From positions 11,576,945 through 11,640,944 of the forward strand of contig JABAKD010000006.1 in the NCBI GenBank assembly GCA_012845835.1: 64,000 nucleotides of DNA, in the 5' to 3' direction. The notes beneath the pieces were generated by a model. The model saw only the letters and a program-made list of their open reading frames with translations. It searched no databases and was not told where the DNA came from. This DNA is from Undaria pinnatifida. Taxonomy: Eukaryota > Sar > Phaeophyceae > Laminariales > Alariaceae. A program made the translations under genes and the position numbers. Numbering within the stretch: position 1 is the stretch's first letter; every line of letters starts with the position of its first letter. This document shows, piece by piece, positions 22,801-32,949 of this stretch.

Positions 22801-24660
22801 AAAACAACTGATAACAAAAAATAAACAAAATAGCAAAAGAGTATCGGATACACACCGAAGACCGAACACAAAGGGAAGAAAACCAAAAAAGAAAGTCCTA
22901 CCAGGTATTAGAAAGAGAAAATAAGCGGGGTTCACCGCAAGATTCGAACTCGCGGCTCGTGGTAAGAAAAGTTGGGGGCTACCCGTCGAGCTTGTACAAC
23001 AATACTTATTTGTGGGACTGAGTTTTTTCTTTTTTTTGGTACACACGACTACGCACGTGACATTTCGGAACGGAAATTTGGCCGAAAACGTGTTTTAGCT
23101 GGGGCCGCCACGACACGAAGCGAGACCGGCCGAGGCCGCCCCCGGTAAAGTCGGGAGGGGCGAGCAAGGTAAGTCACGTCCAGGAAACAGCGCGCCGAGA
23201 GGTGGACCTCAGCTCGAGTTATTTCGAGGACGACTCAAAACCTGGTCTAAAACGAACCTTTCGGCTGCTCTCGTGCAACCTCTGAATAATCCTCCATGCG
23301 TTTATATCGGATATCGAATCTTTTTATAAACCAGTACCCAACACTAACATAAACACCTGTCGCGTTTTGCGTTTTTGCGTTCCGTGTTTGTTTGCGATGT
23401 GCAGGGGAAGATGCCGAACGTGGTCGACGGGCAGACGTACTCCAAGGAATACAAGGGGGACAACGGCGCGGGGCTAGACGCCCTTTGCGTGCAGCGCTCG
23501 GCGGCGACTTCAGGACAACGCGTGGTTCTCATCGACGATCTGGTTGCGACAGGTGGTACGCTCGTCGCCGGGGTTGATCTCGTTAAGGGATTGGTGAGTG
23601 GACTCTTTTTTTGCCCTCGATACCGCCGAACATTGATTCTACCGGTTCGGTTCGGTTCGGTTCGGTTCGGTTCGGTTCGGTTCGGTTCGGTTCGGTTCGG
23701 TTCGGTTTGGTTTGGTTCGGTTCGGTTCGGTCCAGTTCGGTTCGGTTCGGATCGGTTCGAATCGATTCGGTGAGGTTCGGTTCAGTTCGGTTCGGTGTTG
23801 TAAGTTGTTCTGAGGCCCCTCACTTGAGGATCTCTATACCAGCATACCAGCCAACTGACTTTGAGGGAAAATAAATGTGCACCGCGATGAACGACCCATG
23901 GGTATATTAATAGGTACTGTTAAGTACTGTTAGGTACTGTTATGGACTGTTTAGTACTGTTAGGTACTGCTAGGTACTGTCAAGTACTACCAGGTACTGT
24001 TATCCACTATTAGGTACTACCTCGTATTAGATACGAGGTACTATTAGGTACTGTAGTACTGCATTATTAGTACTATTAGGTACTTTTAGGTATTTTAGGC
24101 ACTTGTAGGTACTTTCAGGTGATATCAACATTGTAGTAGGAGTGTATCGAATAGTGTAAATTGCAAATGCCGTTCCAATCGTGTTGGGCAAATTCCCAAT
24201 TGAGGAACCCCGTCACTCAGAAAGGAGCAATCTGGCCAAAAAGCGTTTTCCCTACCGTCGTACGCGTCTTTCACTCGCCGCCTCTGCCCCATGTTTTTTT
24301 TTACATCGCAAAGACACGAAGAAAGGTCTTCACTCACGTTGCAAGCAGGTCCACCCCTCCGCACGTTTATTTGTACTGTCGTTGGCTGTAACCCCTTGAG
24401 AACTGTCGGCCAACAAAGAAAAACGCCAAATACCACCACTCGCACAAAAATAAAACCTTCTCTCAATTTCGTTTTCCCCTCATGTCGTTGTTCCCTCTTG
24501 TCACGCGCAGGGGGTTGAGGTGGTGGAGTGTGCGTGCATGATCGAGCTCAAAGCGTTGAACGGAGTGGGGAAGTTGCACGAGCGTCACGCGGATGTTCCG
24601 GTGTGGTCTCTCATCAGTGAAGACATTCTCACAGTAAAGGGGGAGGTCACCACCGAGTAG
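13752..24660 (+). CDS. Adenine phosphoribosyltransferase, four exons, 5' end missing
   Basis: The spliced frame (13752-13812, 16578-16683, 23405-23593, 24511-24660) gives 167 residues plus TAG. APRT converts adenine and PRPP to AMP and pyrophosphate in purine salvage, normally in the cytosol as a dimer. Family features appear in order: DPEAFALAVRIFTDRYR, the FDARGFILGPPVALALGIPF block, RKKGKMPN, a short YSKEY loop, and the PRPP-binding motif VVLIDDLVATGGT. All splice phases agree and each intron starts GT and ends AG. The family is usually about 180 residues, so roughly 20-35 N-terminal residues, including the FRD region, must lie upstream; I could not find that exon. The identification rests on motifs recognised by eye. 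Confidence 0.93.
14041..14222. mobile_element. MITE-1, mariner-like, 182 bp, TA target duplication
   Basis: The ends are imperfect inverted repeats: CAGTGGGTACCCCGATTTAA at the left and its near-complement ('ttaaatcggggtccccactg') at the right. TA flanks both sides (14039-14040 and 14223-14224). Inside are further 'agagcgc' / 'gcgctctt' words and no open frame, so it is non-autonomous. A second copy is at 48425-48589. It sits in the first visible APRT intron. TA target and CAGT ends are typical of Tc1/mariner elements. Confidence 0.75.
14648..14833. mobile_element. MITE-2, degenerate copy
   Basis: The right end 'gggggacccctactg' followed by TA and the inner 'aaggcgg' words match the better copy at 62178-62355. 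The left end ('gtagaacctccccaataa') has decayed. An extra right-end fragment ('gggggacccctactg') follows at about 14878-14893. Confidence 0.6.
15225..15380. repeat. Family P (ACCCGACCCG), copy 2
   Basis: The words 'gaagacccgacccgag', 'gggtcgggtcgggtcagg' and 'gtgttcgaaatctcacggg' are the same set as at 1-175 and 26945-27400, here mixed in both orientations. It lies within an APRT intron. Confidence 0.5.
15500..16260 (+). repeat. Two related local repeats with 'gggatagggtt'
   Basis: 15545-15680 and 16115-16235 share 'gggatagggttagg'-like words and then 'gccctcgcctgggaagggc'-like words. Between them 'gacggccgtct' occurs twice (about 15904 and 15964), a perfect palindrome word. No gene; this is APRT intron. 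Confidence 0.35.
16578..16683 (+). CDS. APRT exon (AIGAFDARGF ... LRKK)
   Basis: The acceptor 'gattgttacag' precedes a single base that completes Arg from the previous exon; the donor is the weak 'gttcgt'. The exon encodes GMEIDAIGAFDARGF and PVALALGIPFFMLRKK, the highly conserved adenine-binding half of APRT. Two decayed copies of its 3' edge lie downstream (16822-16868 and 17387-17423). Confidence 0.93.
16822..17423 (+). repeat. Two decayed copies of the APRT exon 3' edge
   Basis: 16822-16868 repeats 'cgccctc ... cacccattttttcatgc' and 'taggaaaaagg', and 17387-17423 repeats 'catccctatcttcatgct' and 'agggaaaaggttgg'. Both align to the last 40-50 bases of the exon ending at 16683 and reach into its donor. 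Neither copy has a usable acceptor, so they are not alternative exons as they stand. Confidence 0.65.
17072..17330 (+). mobile_element. SINE-B copy in the APRT intron
   Basis: The head 'cttcccggtggttcaatagt' and B-box-like 'caggtcgaatcccg' are followed by the body words 'gcgagagcgcgagttgac', 'gctgaaccctatgcgcgat' and 'ctgtgaccacga'. It has the same orientation as the gene and is truncated or diverged at the 3' end. Confidence 0.6.
17590..20745. repeat. Array of a ~165 bp element in both orientations
   Basis: Conserved words are 'cccgtctcgtgtagcgc', 'cccacatgccccactcctcc', 'gggtacagcgacccc' and 'gaggctcgtccatgccatgc'. I see about nine copies: about 17760-17840, 18640-18760 and 19560-19660 in one orientation, 17920-18100, 18740-18930, 19320-19480, 20200-20360 and 20370-20560 in the other, and 20600-20720 in the first again. 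Long open frames of 100-167 codons on both strands arise from the GC-rich copies and resemble nothing known. The array fills about half of the 6.7 kb APRT intron. Confidence 0.6.
20840..21060 (+). repeat. Dispersed repeat R1, copy 2
   Basis: It carries 'gactaaactataaac', 'ggtcggtgttacttgtc' and 'cccccggaatttcagcg', in the same order as at 4285-4515. A TACCAGGTA word sits just before it at 20828. Confidence 0.5.
21050..21790 (+). repeat. Duplicated segment rich in ATCGATA words
   Basis: 21050-21250 and 21575-21765 share 'gtgttggatat', 'gataccgatacaaa', 'gatattcgat' and 'aaacac ... gggatgcc'-like words in the same order. Related words occur at 20000-20070 and 59300-59420. No gene. Confidence 0.45.
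21848..21905 (+). repeat. Decayed copy of the APRT exon 5' edge
   Basis: The words 'acgtgcgtttgtttgctatg' and then 'agaagatgccgtaggtgg' align to the acceptor and first 25 bases of the true exon at 23405. The AG of the acceptor is lost. This is 1.5 kb upstream of the real border. Confidence 0.55.
22240..23050 (-). repeat. Two CAG-rich repeats with tRNA-like heads
   Basis: On the minus strand, 22486-22530 contains 'ggccagagttcgagcccc' and 22928-22960 contains 'gccgcgagttcgaatc', both good B-box matches. Each is followed by a CTG/TGC-rich body (22250-22330 and 22650-22740). I suspect two copies of a third tRNA-derived SINE, but the A boxes are unclear. Alternatively these are decayed tRNA genes. 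Confidence 0.35.
23405..23593 (+). CDS. APRT exon with PRPP-binding motif
   Basis: It starts after the acceptor 'gcgatgtgcag' and ends before the donor GTGAGT. It is 63 whole codons, phase 0 at both ends, and opens GKMPNVVDGQTYSKEYKG. The catalytic flexible-loop region is followed by VVLIDDLVATGGTLVAGVDL, the PRPP signature. Nothing essential is missing in this exon. Confidence 0.95.
23641..23800 (+). repeat. GGTTC pentanucleotide microsatellite
   Basis: About 25 units of GGTTC, perfect in the first half and decaying in the second, start only 47 bases after the APRT donor. The repeat makes the RFGSV-type frames of 87-132 codons, which are not genes. Confidence 0.85.
23905..24122 (+). repeat. 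Tandem TAGGTACTGTT repeat
   Basis: Around 20 units of 9-11 bp ('taggtactgtt', 'aagtactgt', 'aggtactatt') are arranged head to tail. It lies in the last APRT intron. Confidence 0.75.
24511..24660 (+). CDS. APRT terminal exon
   Basis: The acceptor is 'tcacgcgcag'; the exon has 49 codons and TAG. It encodes GVEVVECACMIELKALNGVG and ends PVWSLISEDILTVKGEVTTE. The family C-terminus usually has the same E(A)ACIIEL strand. A decayed copy of its last 60 bases follows at 24734-24800. Confidence 0.93.
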   Translation, partial: GVEVVECACMIELKALNGVGKLHERHADVPVWSLISEDILTVKGEVTTE

Positions 24661-25190
24661 TTTTCTCGCATCTGACAGATCGTGATCTACTGCAGGTTAT
24701 CTAGATCATGGACAGATCGATTCAGATCATCTATGATGTTCTGGTGTGGTCCTTTATCAGGGGAGGCATTATCAGCCAAGGGCAAGCTTACATCGGAGTA
24801 AGTCAAAACGCTTCACGCATCGGACAAATTACATAATCTACATCACTGGACAGATCGCGATTTAGATATGTTAGGTCATCGAACAGATGACGATCTAAAT
24901 CATCTACAGTAAATTATCTGACAGATGACGATCTAGAAAATGTGGGCTCTATTTCTCTCGTTATGATTTGTTGTGTAAAATATCTGTATGGAACAGATCC
25001 AACCCCGGAAACATGTGCTATATCCAGTTCCTATATCTGCCGTTACGATATATTCAGCAGGATCTGTGTAATACAAATCCAATCCAGGCAACGTTTGCTA
25101 GATCACACAGATCATGCGGCGAGATCATGCAGATCATGTAAACCAGGGATATATCTGCCCTGGAAGGCGTAGATCATGAGATGGGGATCT
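24661..25190. repeat. GATC-word region with an APRT exon echo
   Basis: 24734-24800 repeats 'gttctggtgtggtc', 'ttatca' and 'aagg ... acatcgga' from the end of the APRT coding region, with stops. The rest is scattered 'cagatcat', 'cgatctag' and 'cagatcc' words related to the 5520-6160 repeat. No gene. Confidence 0.5.
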
Positions 25191-25436
25191 GTTGTATCCG
25201 ATGTATGAAACGCTTCACACGCTAACAACTTCGCATTCGAAATGTCTTTCTCTGGTACATAAATAGCTGCTGCACAGCCTTTAATCATTGCTGGAATAAG
25301 CCATCAATAGTTGCTGCACGTTGCTAGAATATTTTTAGTTAGCGCAAAGCTAACTGCACACGTCGTGTAGAAGGCGAGGCTGGGCTAGGAGCTCCTCACT
25401 CTACGTCACGGATCTTGTGGGGGCAAACGGGGTATT

Positions 25437-25745
25437 GGTGCTGTTGTGTGAGGCTTTCTGACATACGTAACGGGTACGCGAGGCAAAGCTGTGTGTTGTT
25501 GGGTGGGGCTTCATAATGAGCATACGGGGAACACGAGGGGATCTTTGTGTTGTGTGGGGGTCTTCATTTTCATGTGAGGGAGACTCGAGGCAAAATGCTG
25601 TTGGATGAGGCTTCAAAATAGGCATAAGGGGAACTCTAGGCAATACCATTGTCGTGTGTGTGGGCTTTCCGATAGGGTGTAAGGGGGAGACGAAGCAAAG
25701 CTGTTTCTTATTTCGGGCCTTAGGATACCTGTGAGGCATAAGCCC
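25437..25745 (-). repeat. Minisatellite of ~54 bp, about six copies
   Basis: Each unit has 'ggcttc', 'ggcataagggga' and 'cgaggcaaagctg'-like words. The minus strand stays open for 144 codons (25401-25835) because of it, giving HPTT.. repeats; I regard that frame as a by-product. Confidence 0.6.
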
Positions 25746-26290
25746 GTGTGCAGATGCGCGGACACAACCGGTCCAGATGGAGCAGCTTCTGGTTAGAAGT
25801 TGGAGCAACGTCAACAGATATGAATGAGCGCGCAAAGGGTCCTAGGCGGAACACCTTCAACTTGGAAGTCAGGTCAACTTCAAGCTGAAGTTGGATCAAC
25901 TTAATGTTCTACAACATGAGGCAAGGTGTTACCTGTGCCTTGTTCAGTATATCAAAATTGATTTATTATGTTTTAAGCGAAAATCGAACCTATCAGCTGT
26001 ACCTGGTAGTTTTTTTTGCTCTCCCAGTTTCCTACGTTTTGCGAAAATCGAAGTTTTTTTTCTTCATCTCCCAGGTTTTCACGTTTTGGTGGCGTACAGA
26101 GGCGCGACGAGTGAGAGTAAGGTGAAATCAAACCGAGGGTCAAGCGTGGAGCATGACGTATTGGCATGCTGACGCTGGTCTGACAACGGTGCGCGTATTG
26201 TTCACCTTTTCTTCCTCTTTTTTTTTCTGTGGTTCTCCTTTTCCCTCTTTTTCGGGCATACCAAAAATAAATACTCCGGAGCATCATTTA
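25746..26290. other. No gene recognised
   Basis: Only short frames without family likeness are present. One TACCTGGTA word is at 26000. Confidence 0.4.
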
Positions 26291-26294
26291 CTGT

Positions 26295-26500
26295 GTCGTG
26301 GTATCATATTCGACGCGAATCGACGAGGGAAGAGAAGGCTGAAATCTTCTCGCGATAAAAATGAAGGCACCACGTACCGTCGTTGGGAGGGGGGAGGAGG
26401 GCCCACTACGTGAGCCCGCATCTGAGTTAACATTGCGAGGGAGCGCGAGAGTAGTAGTACGAGGGTAATAAACGAGACAGAAAAAAAAAGTGGTTTGCAA
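26295..26500 (+). repeat. SINE-A body, headless
   Basis: It has 'attcgacgcgaatcgacgag', 'gataaaaatgaaggcac', 'gtgagcccgcatctgag' and a purine-rich 3' end, in the order of the full copy at 30696. The tRNA-like part is missing. Confidence 0.6.
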
Positions 26501-26944
26501 GTAATACGGGATGGTGTACCGCAGCCCGCAGTGCCGTTCCCTTTGCGGTGTGCACGTATTTTGCCGTCGTTTTCTAACACCAGCATGCTTCTTGACCCCG
26601 TTTTTGTCCTCCGGCTAGGTTTCAGGGAAGAAGGCTAGAACTTGATAACATCATCAGCAGACTTGATAACATCATCACTCCTTTGGTGAGGATTTGTTCG
26701 ACAGTAGTTTCATTTATAGCCCGTGGGTTCTTGGTTTGAAGAGTGGAAATCTAACTTACTTGCAGGCGAGGAAATGAGTCGAGTTGATAGAAGTCAAAGC
26801 TTTAAAAAAGTACATCAGTTAAAGACGCGTTGATGTGCAGATTATGTTGGTGCGATGTTACGGCATGCAATAGAGGAGCGTTGATCCACTAACCCTTGAG
26901 GGATTCGAGAGGGAAAAAATTACCAAGGATATTCAGGAGTCGGC

Positions 26945-27400
26945 TCACTTCTGACGGGTCGGGTCGGGTCAGGATGACCCGATCCGACCGGTGAGATTTG
27001 AACGCCTCCTGACCCGGAGTCGTTCTACGGTAGAGCCCCCCCAACTTTTCTTTAATGAAATCACCGGTTTCAAAACCAGCTCCCGGTCGTATCTCCCGAA
27101 GCACGGTGTCCCTCGACACCCCGACGTCGTCGATCGATAGACCTTTGCGCACAAGAAAATAAGTGGACACGTTTCTATCAATAGTGTTCTTCCTTGTGTC
27201 GAGCATCCCTGAAACGTTCGTTAAAGAAAATCGCTGGTTTGGGGACGGGGCTAGCGTAGAATCAGTCCCCGACCCGTTCCAACTCGTGGTATTTGCAACA
27301 CTTCTGAACCCGACCCGACGGACACGACCCGCGAGATTTTGAAAACGTCCTGACCTGATCCGCTGGTCGGGTCATGACCACCAGTGGAAAGCACTGGAAG
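26945..27400. repeat. Family P (ACCCGACCCG), copy 3
   Basis: 26955-27015 and 27240-27390 carry 'gggtcgggtcagg', 'gacccgatccgacc' and 'cgacccgacggacacgaccc'. The piece between them contains a frame of 105 codons on the minus strand without family likeness. Confidence 0.5.
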
Positions 27401-27479
27401 TAAATATATGACGAATAACAACGTCGACTACAGCACCATGGTCCAGTCATACAAAGTAGCGCGGGCTGCTATCATCATA

Positions 27480-27770
27480 CGTTTGACGATGATGCTTTAA
27501 TGTCGGACTCCAGCGCAAACAGTTCACCGTCGGACAGGTCAGATCCCTGTCAATGATCTGCTAATGACCTATGTCTTTCAGGGCAGACGGATGCCTGATC
27601 TGTGTGATCTGCGTAACCTATAGGTCATGCTTGTTTCCGGGTGAGAGCCGGAAAACCTGCATGATGTAGCTCGTGTTTCCTAGATTGGATCGGTACTACA
27701 CAGATCCCGCACAGCATGTCAGAACGACAGATTATAATAGGATCTAGATGATCTAGATTATAGTGGCCTG
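27480..27770. repeat. Outlying units of the GATC repeat
   Basis: The words 'tgatctgctaatgacc', 'cagatcccgcacagcatg' and 'gatctagatgatctagat' resemble the 5520-6160 units. No gene. Confidence 0.4.
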
Positions 27771-27999
27771 CCCGACGTGGGAAGAAGAGTTGTTGTACAG
27801 TTGTACGATATGCGCGAACCATGCAGTGTCGTATTCTGCACGCTCACGCTCTAGTCTAAATGATAAGAAGACCGTATTTTTCTTGTTTTTTTCACTGTGC
27901 ATGGGCGTTGGGTCTTCTCGTAGTTTGGATGGAGGTTTTCGGCACCAATCTGCACCGTTCGATGTTTACATCGACAGCTAGAGGGCTGATCAAATAATT

Positions 28000-28240
28000 T
28001 TCGAGATCACGAATTTCGTCGATTCTCATATTTGCAAGATGTGCGCGATACTCCGATCGCATGTGTTACGGGGGGGGTGTATGTCCTCATGGAAAGATAT
28101 AGGTTGGCGACTCCCCTTAGTGCTAGCTAGCACCAGGGCCAACAAGGTGATGCAAAGGCGTTCAGTCTTTTAATCGCTCTGCCCGCGGAAAGGATGAAAC
28201 CCGTTTTGAGGGGGACAAATCTGACGGCTGTGGAACGCAA
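28000..28240 (+). repeat. Family D copy
   Basis: It runs from 'gagatcacgaatttcgtcga' and 'tttgcaagatgtgcgcgata' through 'gtgttacgggg', 'aaggtgatgc' and 'cccgttttgaggggga'. It aligns with 10163-10400 and 61850-62100 over about 230 bp. Confidence 0.6.
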
Positions 28241-30230
28241 TATCTTTTTTATTTTTATATACCAGGTGCAATGCTCTCCTTTGGAGTGGTCATAGTGAGG
28301 GTGACGCAAGAAATAACGGTTACCTCGGCAGCAGCAGAGCTGTGAAGAGCAGCAGAGACAGCAGCAACTAACTACGCTGTATACGCACTGCTTACGCATT
28401 TACAGAGGAGGGGCGCACGGACAAAGCGTTTAGACAAAGGATTTTAAAATAAATGTGTACTCTCGCTTCTTGTATCATGCGGTGGTATAATTTCTTGTAC
28501 CCGCAGCACGTACTGTATATAATAAGCCAGCCTCAAACGCGTTGTATGTGGGGAACGGGAATAGGAATTGGTTGGCGGAGTCATAGGAGAGATACTGCTA
28601 ATTTACGGAATTATATTCGACTGTTATCGGAAGCACAACCATTACATCGTCGGAGGGCAACGTCAAAATGACAGTTTGATTACCGGTGGGTGGGCGGGGG
28701 GGGGGGGAAGAAACAGATGGAAAGTGGAGATCGTCCATTGAACAGCAACAGTTAACAGGAACTACTGCATGGATGGCTCGAGATGCACAGATGGATTATA
28801 GGAACTTCTGTCGTGTCCATTAATCTTGGTTTTAGGTTTTGGTAAAGTAATACTTAGACTAGTCTAGTCTAATGGTATTAATTTCGAGCTGCTCTTCTTG
28901 CAACTATTAATAGACTTTTATATAAACATATATAAAATCATTCCTTGAATATCGAGTCATCCCTTGGTGTCATGGACTTTGGTCAGGAGTTTTTTGTCTC
29001 GGCCTAAGTATGCGATTCGCGGAACTGGAATTCTCGGTCGAATATGGCTTGGTTCGAGCGCCGCCTTCGGGGGGCGGCTCCAACGCCCCTCGCCCTGCCG
29101 TGTCCGTTCCGCACATCGACGTGAACGCGGACGGGTGCCGAGCGAGACGAGCGAGTGCCGAGGAGGAATTTTGGAAAAATTGTTGAATCTTAATTGCTGC
29201 AACGCCTGAATGATTTACAAAATTGGCATCATTTCCAAACGGTACGTGATAATGTTTGGAATTTTGCGGTGGCATACTCTCGAGCGTTAGTTTCTTTGCT
29301 GTACTTTTTTACTAGTTCGTTTGGTTTCTTGCTCGGCATTTTATTGCTTTTGTTTCTGCTCGTTTGCCAGCTGGAAATTCAATTTTTTAGTGTGGGTTCA
29401 CCTAAAACGTGACACAACTTACCGACGATATCCAACAACTTCGTGACACAAATTGCCGACGGCAAGACGTTTCGTGACAAAATAACTCCCAAATCATGAT
29501 ACTTTCACGTAACAGAATTTCGAGACAAAACCTAGCAGGTAGAGCCGTCTCTTCGGCCTTTGGCCCTGGCTTTAGCACGGCCGCTGACACTCCAGGCAGC
29601 CTCTGCTGTAGGCATGAACGAGTGCGGTTGATTCGCAGTGAACTATCCCGCTGTGCTCGCTTCTATGTGGCCATTGTCCATGCCATTTCATGTCACCTCC
29701 CTTCTGTTTTGAGCTCGTCGTCGTACGGTTGAGGTACGAGGAAACCCGCACGTAGTCGGTGAGAACAGCAGTATGTACGACGAGCATGAACGCCAATTGA
29801 CGACATTGGCAAGCACAAAACAGCAGGTGTACAGCAGTAGCCGAAGGGCGAAACGTCTAGCACATAATGCAGCAACAAGTAGCAACCAGAACTACAGCAG
29901 ATGGCTCAAAGTGCAGTGCGAGTGCCGTTCGTTGGCAAGTTTAGTCGTACACGCATCACTCTCAAGAGCCAACAAGAGGCAGGGCAGGGGCCCCCAACAC
30001 AGAGGCACGTGACAACCACGGCCAGCTGTCGATCGCGTAATTCGCCGGTAGTCCGTGCTTCGGTGCGTGTATCGGACGTCGTTCGTAGTATTACTGCTGT
30101 AGACCGTCGAAAGACCACGTGACATGTGACATCCCGTTCTGGTGGCAGCCTCGCCAGTAGACCCCCCAAATTTATTTTTCTTTTCTTTTCTTGGCCCCAT
30201 GCACCCATTTCCTTTCCTTTCTCTTCTTTG
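28241..30230. other. No gene recognised
   Basis: The stretch includes a CAG-rich patch (28320-28370), a GC-rich patch (29040-29170) with overlapping frames on both strands, and AT-rich intervals. None supports a gene. Confidence 0.4.
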
Positions 30231-30234
30231 TTCT

Positions 30235-30575
30235 TTGTTTCTTTTTTCCAATTGACTTGCGTCTGTTGTGCGTATGCGTAGTGATAGATACTACGTGTGA
30301 TATATACGTGGTAGTCTTTCTTGGGTGGCAAGCGGTATAGTCGGTTTTCCCAGGCGCGAGTAATGAGACGTATGCACCGGTATGGACCTGGCACATCGTA
30401 GGGTGACTCCCGATTTCACTTTTATATGTTTCTGGTGGAGGCATGAATTGCGTCAGCTGTGATTTATGCGTGTACCACCTTGGGTTGTTTGTGTTTTTCC
30501 CTAGGGTATTCCTCTGCTCCAGAGTGACTGGAACCAGTCCTGTGACCACGGACTGGATTGTGCGAGTTAATGTGA
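30235..30575 (+). mobile_element. SINE-C copy (non-LTR, 3' AAC tail family)
   Basis: It carries 'caattgacttgcgtctgt', 'gcgtatgcgtagtgatag', 'atggacctggcacatcgtag' and 'gattgtgcgagttaatgtga' and ends 'gaacaac'. Three other copies are at 39510-39836, 42640-43008 and 62990-63202. The 5' side lies against a T/C-rich tract. No coding capacity and no clear tRNA head. Confidence 0.65.
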
Positions 30576-30695
30576 GAACAACTGAACTAAATTCTGTTTG
30601 TTGACCTTTCAGCTGCTTCCTGCAAATTTGGTTCTTCTGCCAACACGATTTTGAACCCTATGCAAAGATCCTGTTTTGTTTTAATCAATTGTCAG

Positions 30696-31035
30696 CCGGC
30701 CGCCCCGGTGGTCTAGTGGTTTTACCCTCGAATACCTCCAACGTTTGATTGTCCTTGAGTTCGACACCCACCACGATGAATATGACCTAATTTGCAAAAA
30801 TGCAATAAAAAAAAGAGATCAACTGCTGAGAGCGCCTGCTAGGTACAATTCGACGCGAGTCGACGAGGGAAGAAAATGCTCGATTCTCCTCGCGGTAAAA
30901 ATGAAGGCACGTGCCGAAGTGGGAAGGGAGGAGGAGGGCCCGCTATGTGACCCCGCATCTGAGTTACTACTGGGAGGGAGCGCGAGAATGGTGCGGGGAT
31001 GATAAATGGGATGAAGAAAAAAAAATGTTGCAAAG
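30696..31035 (+). mobile_element. SINE-A, full length, tRNA-derived head
   Basis: The 5' 80 bases look like a decayed tRNA: A box 'ggtggtctagtggtttt' and B box 'tgagttcgacaccc', about 40 bases apart. The body has 'cgacgcgagtcgacgaggga', 'ggtaaaaatgaaggcacgtg', 'cccgcatctgagttac' and ends in an A-run near 31020. It is transcribed by Pol III in known relatives. The matching minus-strand copy is at 40105-40445. Confidence 0.75.
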
Positions 31036-32600
31036 AAAGGTATATGATTATTTCTACCAGTAAATAATATGTCAGTCTCTGGGAAATACGCACGGCACCA
31101 TCAGCAGTCGTCATGGTAGAGACACTCCGGATATTATGTATTGAGGGGACGCGTCCGATTTCGACAACGTGAAAGCACCCACGAAGCAAAGATAGCAGAC
31201 ACACATATCCCGCCTTCTCGAGAAAAAACAGACAAGAAGCGCTACGCCAACCTCCCGTACGAGCAAAGCCACCCCCGCACCTATCTTAGACAACGCCGAC
31301 GCAACGAGAGATCGCCCTCGTCTTCTTCGTTTTTCTCCTCGCCCGCAACCGCGCAGACCAATCAATGCGACAGCCTTCACTTAACAAACAAAGCAATCTT
31401 CTTCCAAAACCTCGCCGGCTGACATGGCCCCATGTCGACGTTTGATGCAAACCGACTTTACATCCTGTCGACTTCGAACCTCCATTGCCACGGGGACAGC
31501 ATTGCAGTCTCTTCATTAATGCCAAGGCCTCTTTCGTTTCGCCTAGAGGCGACGCAGGTTCTCAATAATAATATTTTCGGTATTTTTGTTTGATAGACGC
31601 CAACTTTTACTCGACGGCGCATTTAACATAGTGTGTTTCGCCTATCCTTGCCTTCTTTTTTGTTCCAGTATAATATTACGTTTTCCTTCTGTCAAATCAT
31701 GACTTTCATAATCCCATGTTCGTATTAAACTCTTGGCATTACTTTAAAGTCCAATGCATGCCAAATCGGACAGCTACACCTCAAGTTGTCGAAGTGCTGC
31801 CCTGCCCTACCCGAAGCATGGGCGCCGGCGAATGCCGGCGCGGATGCGGAGCCCTTGTATCACATAAATATATGGTACCAGGTGCTTGATCCCATTAGAC
31901 TACGGCAACTGTTCCATAAAATGTTCGTTTGTAGTCTCCACATTCATTCGACATACATTGGGAGGCGACCATGAGGATATGCATACATGTGCCCCTGGTT
32001 GGTTGGTGTGGTCTACGCATTATTACCAGGTACAATTTATGCATGAAATTCCGTTTGGCCGTAGGTACCATGTACTCCATATACTCCCTGGATGTTCCGT
32101 GGAGTCGAAGATGTTGAGGGCCTGTAGATGTCGAGTCCAGGTCTTATGCTCGTGTCAGCGATGCTCTCAAAGTCATGCCCTAGCATGCTGTATGAAGATG
32201 ATCGCTGAATGATGCCCCTTGCCTATCATAACAGGATAAGGTGTACGACGATGCAACAGCTCTCTTCTTGATAGTTGACAATGAAAACATATTTGTCACA
32301 CACCTGATACAATGGGAGACGCGGCCCAGAGATAGCTCGGCGGTTCAGCAAGGACAAGGTTATTGTGCAGTTCACTGCTGCTCCTCATTCCACCTAAGAC
32401 TACCGGCGTGCGTTGGATCCAGGAACGCGTGATCCGAAAGAAAAGCACGTAGATGACGTGTACAAAAGTACCGGGTACGCAACAAACATACCGTATATAA
32501 ATTACGACGGAGGATTATAGTATTCACGACCCACGATGTACACAAAAACGTATATTATTCTACATCTTTTGCTAACCATATTGTGCCCATATTACTAGCG
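31036..32600. other. No gene recognised
   Basis: A frame of 93 codons (31141-31422, +) is Arg/Ser-rich and faces frames on the other strand; no family. 31810-31865 repeats the left part of R1. TACCAGGTA is at 32024. Confidence 0.4.
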
Positions 32601-32604
32601 TCCC

Positions 32605-32700
32605 CCGTAGTAAACTATAAGCTCGTTCGGGCTGGTCGGTGTTACTTGTCCGGTTACGTGCGCGGTGGCTAACGTAAAAAGATGTTGTTTACGTGATACA
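32605..32700 (+). repeat. Dispersed repeat R1, copy 3 (short)
   Basis: The words 'gtaaactataagctcgttcg' and 'ggtcggtgttacttgtcc' and 'gtgcgcggtggctaa' match the other R1 copies; the right part is replaced by a 30 bp direct repeat 'acactgaccttgcggcactc' (32697 and 32738). Confidence 0.5.
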
Positions 32701-32949
32701 CTGACCTTGCGGCACTCCCGGTTTGTTTACGTTATACACTGACCTTGCGGCACTCCCGGGATATCTAGCGGAACACATTCCGAAGGGGGACCTTGTACTA
32801 TAGACTAGACTATATAATACTACTGTATATGCCACCCCATGTCGGAACTCGTACATAAAACACGAATGAAAGGAACTCTGCGTCTCGATACAACTACTAT
32901 ATCCCATACCCGCAGTCAGCCGTGCTCACACGGAACCGACTCCAACGTT

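Noticed and set aside
23375-23874. RFGSVRFGSV-type proteins
   Set aside because: These come from the GGTTC microsatellite; the true APRT frame leaves at the donor at 23594.
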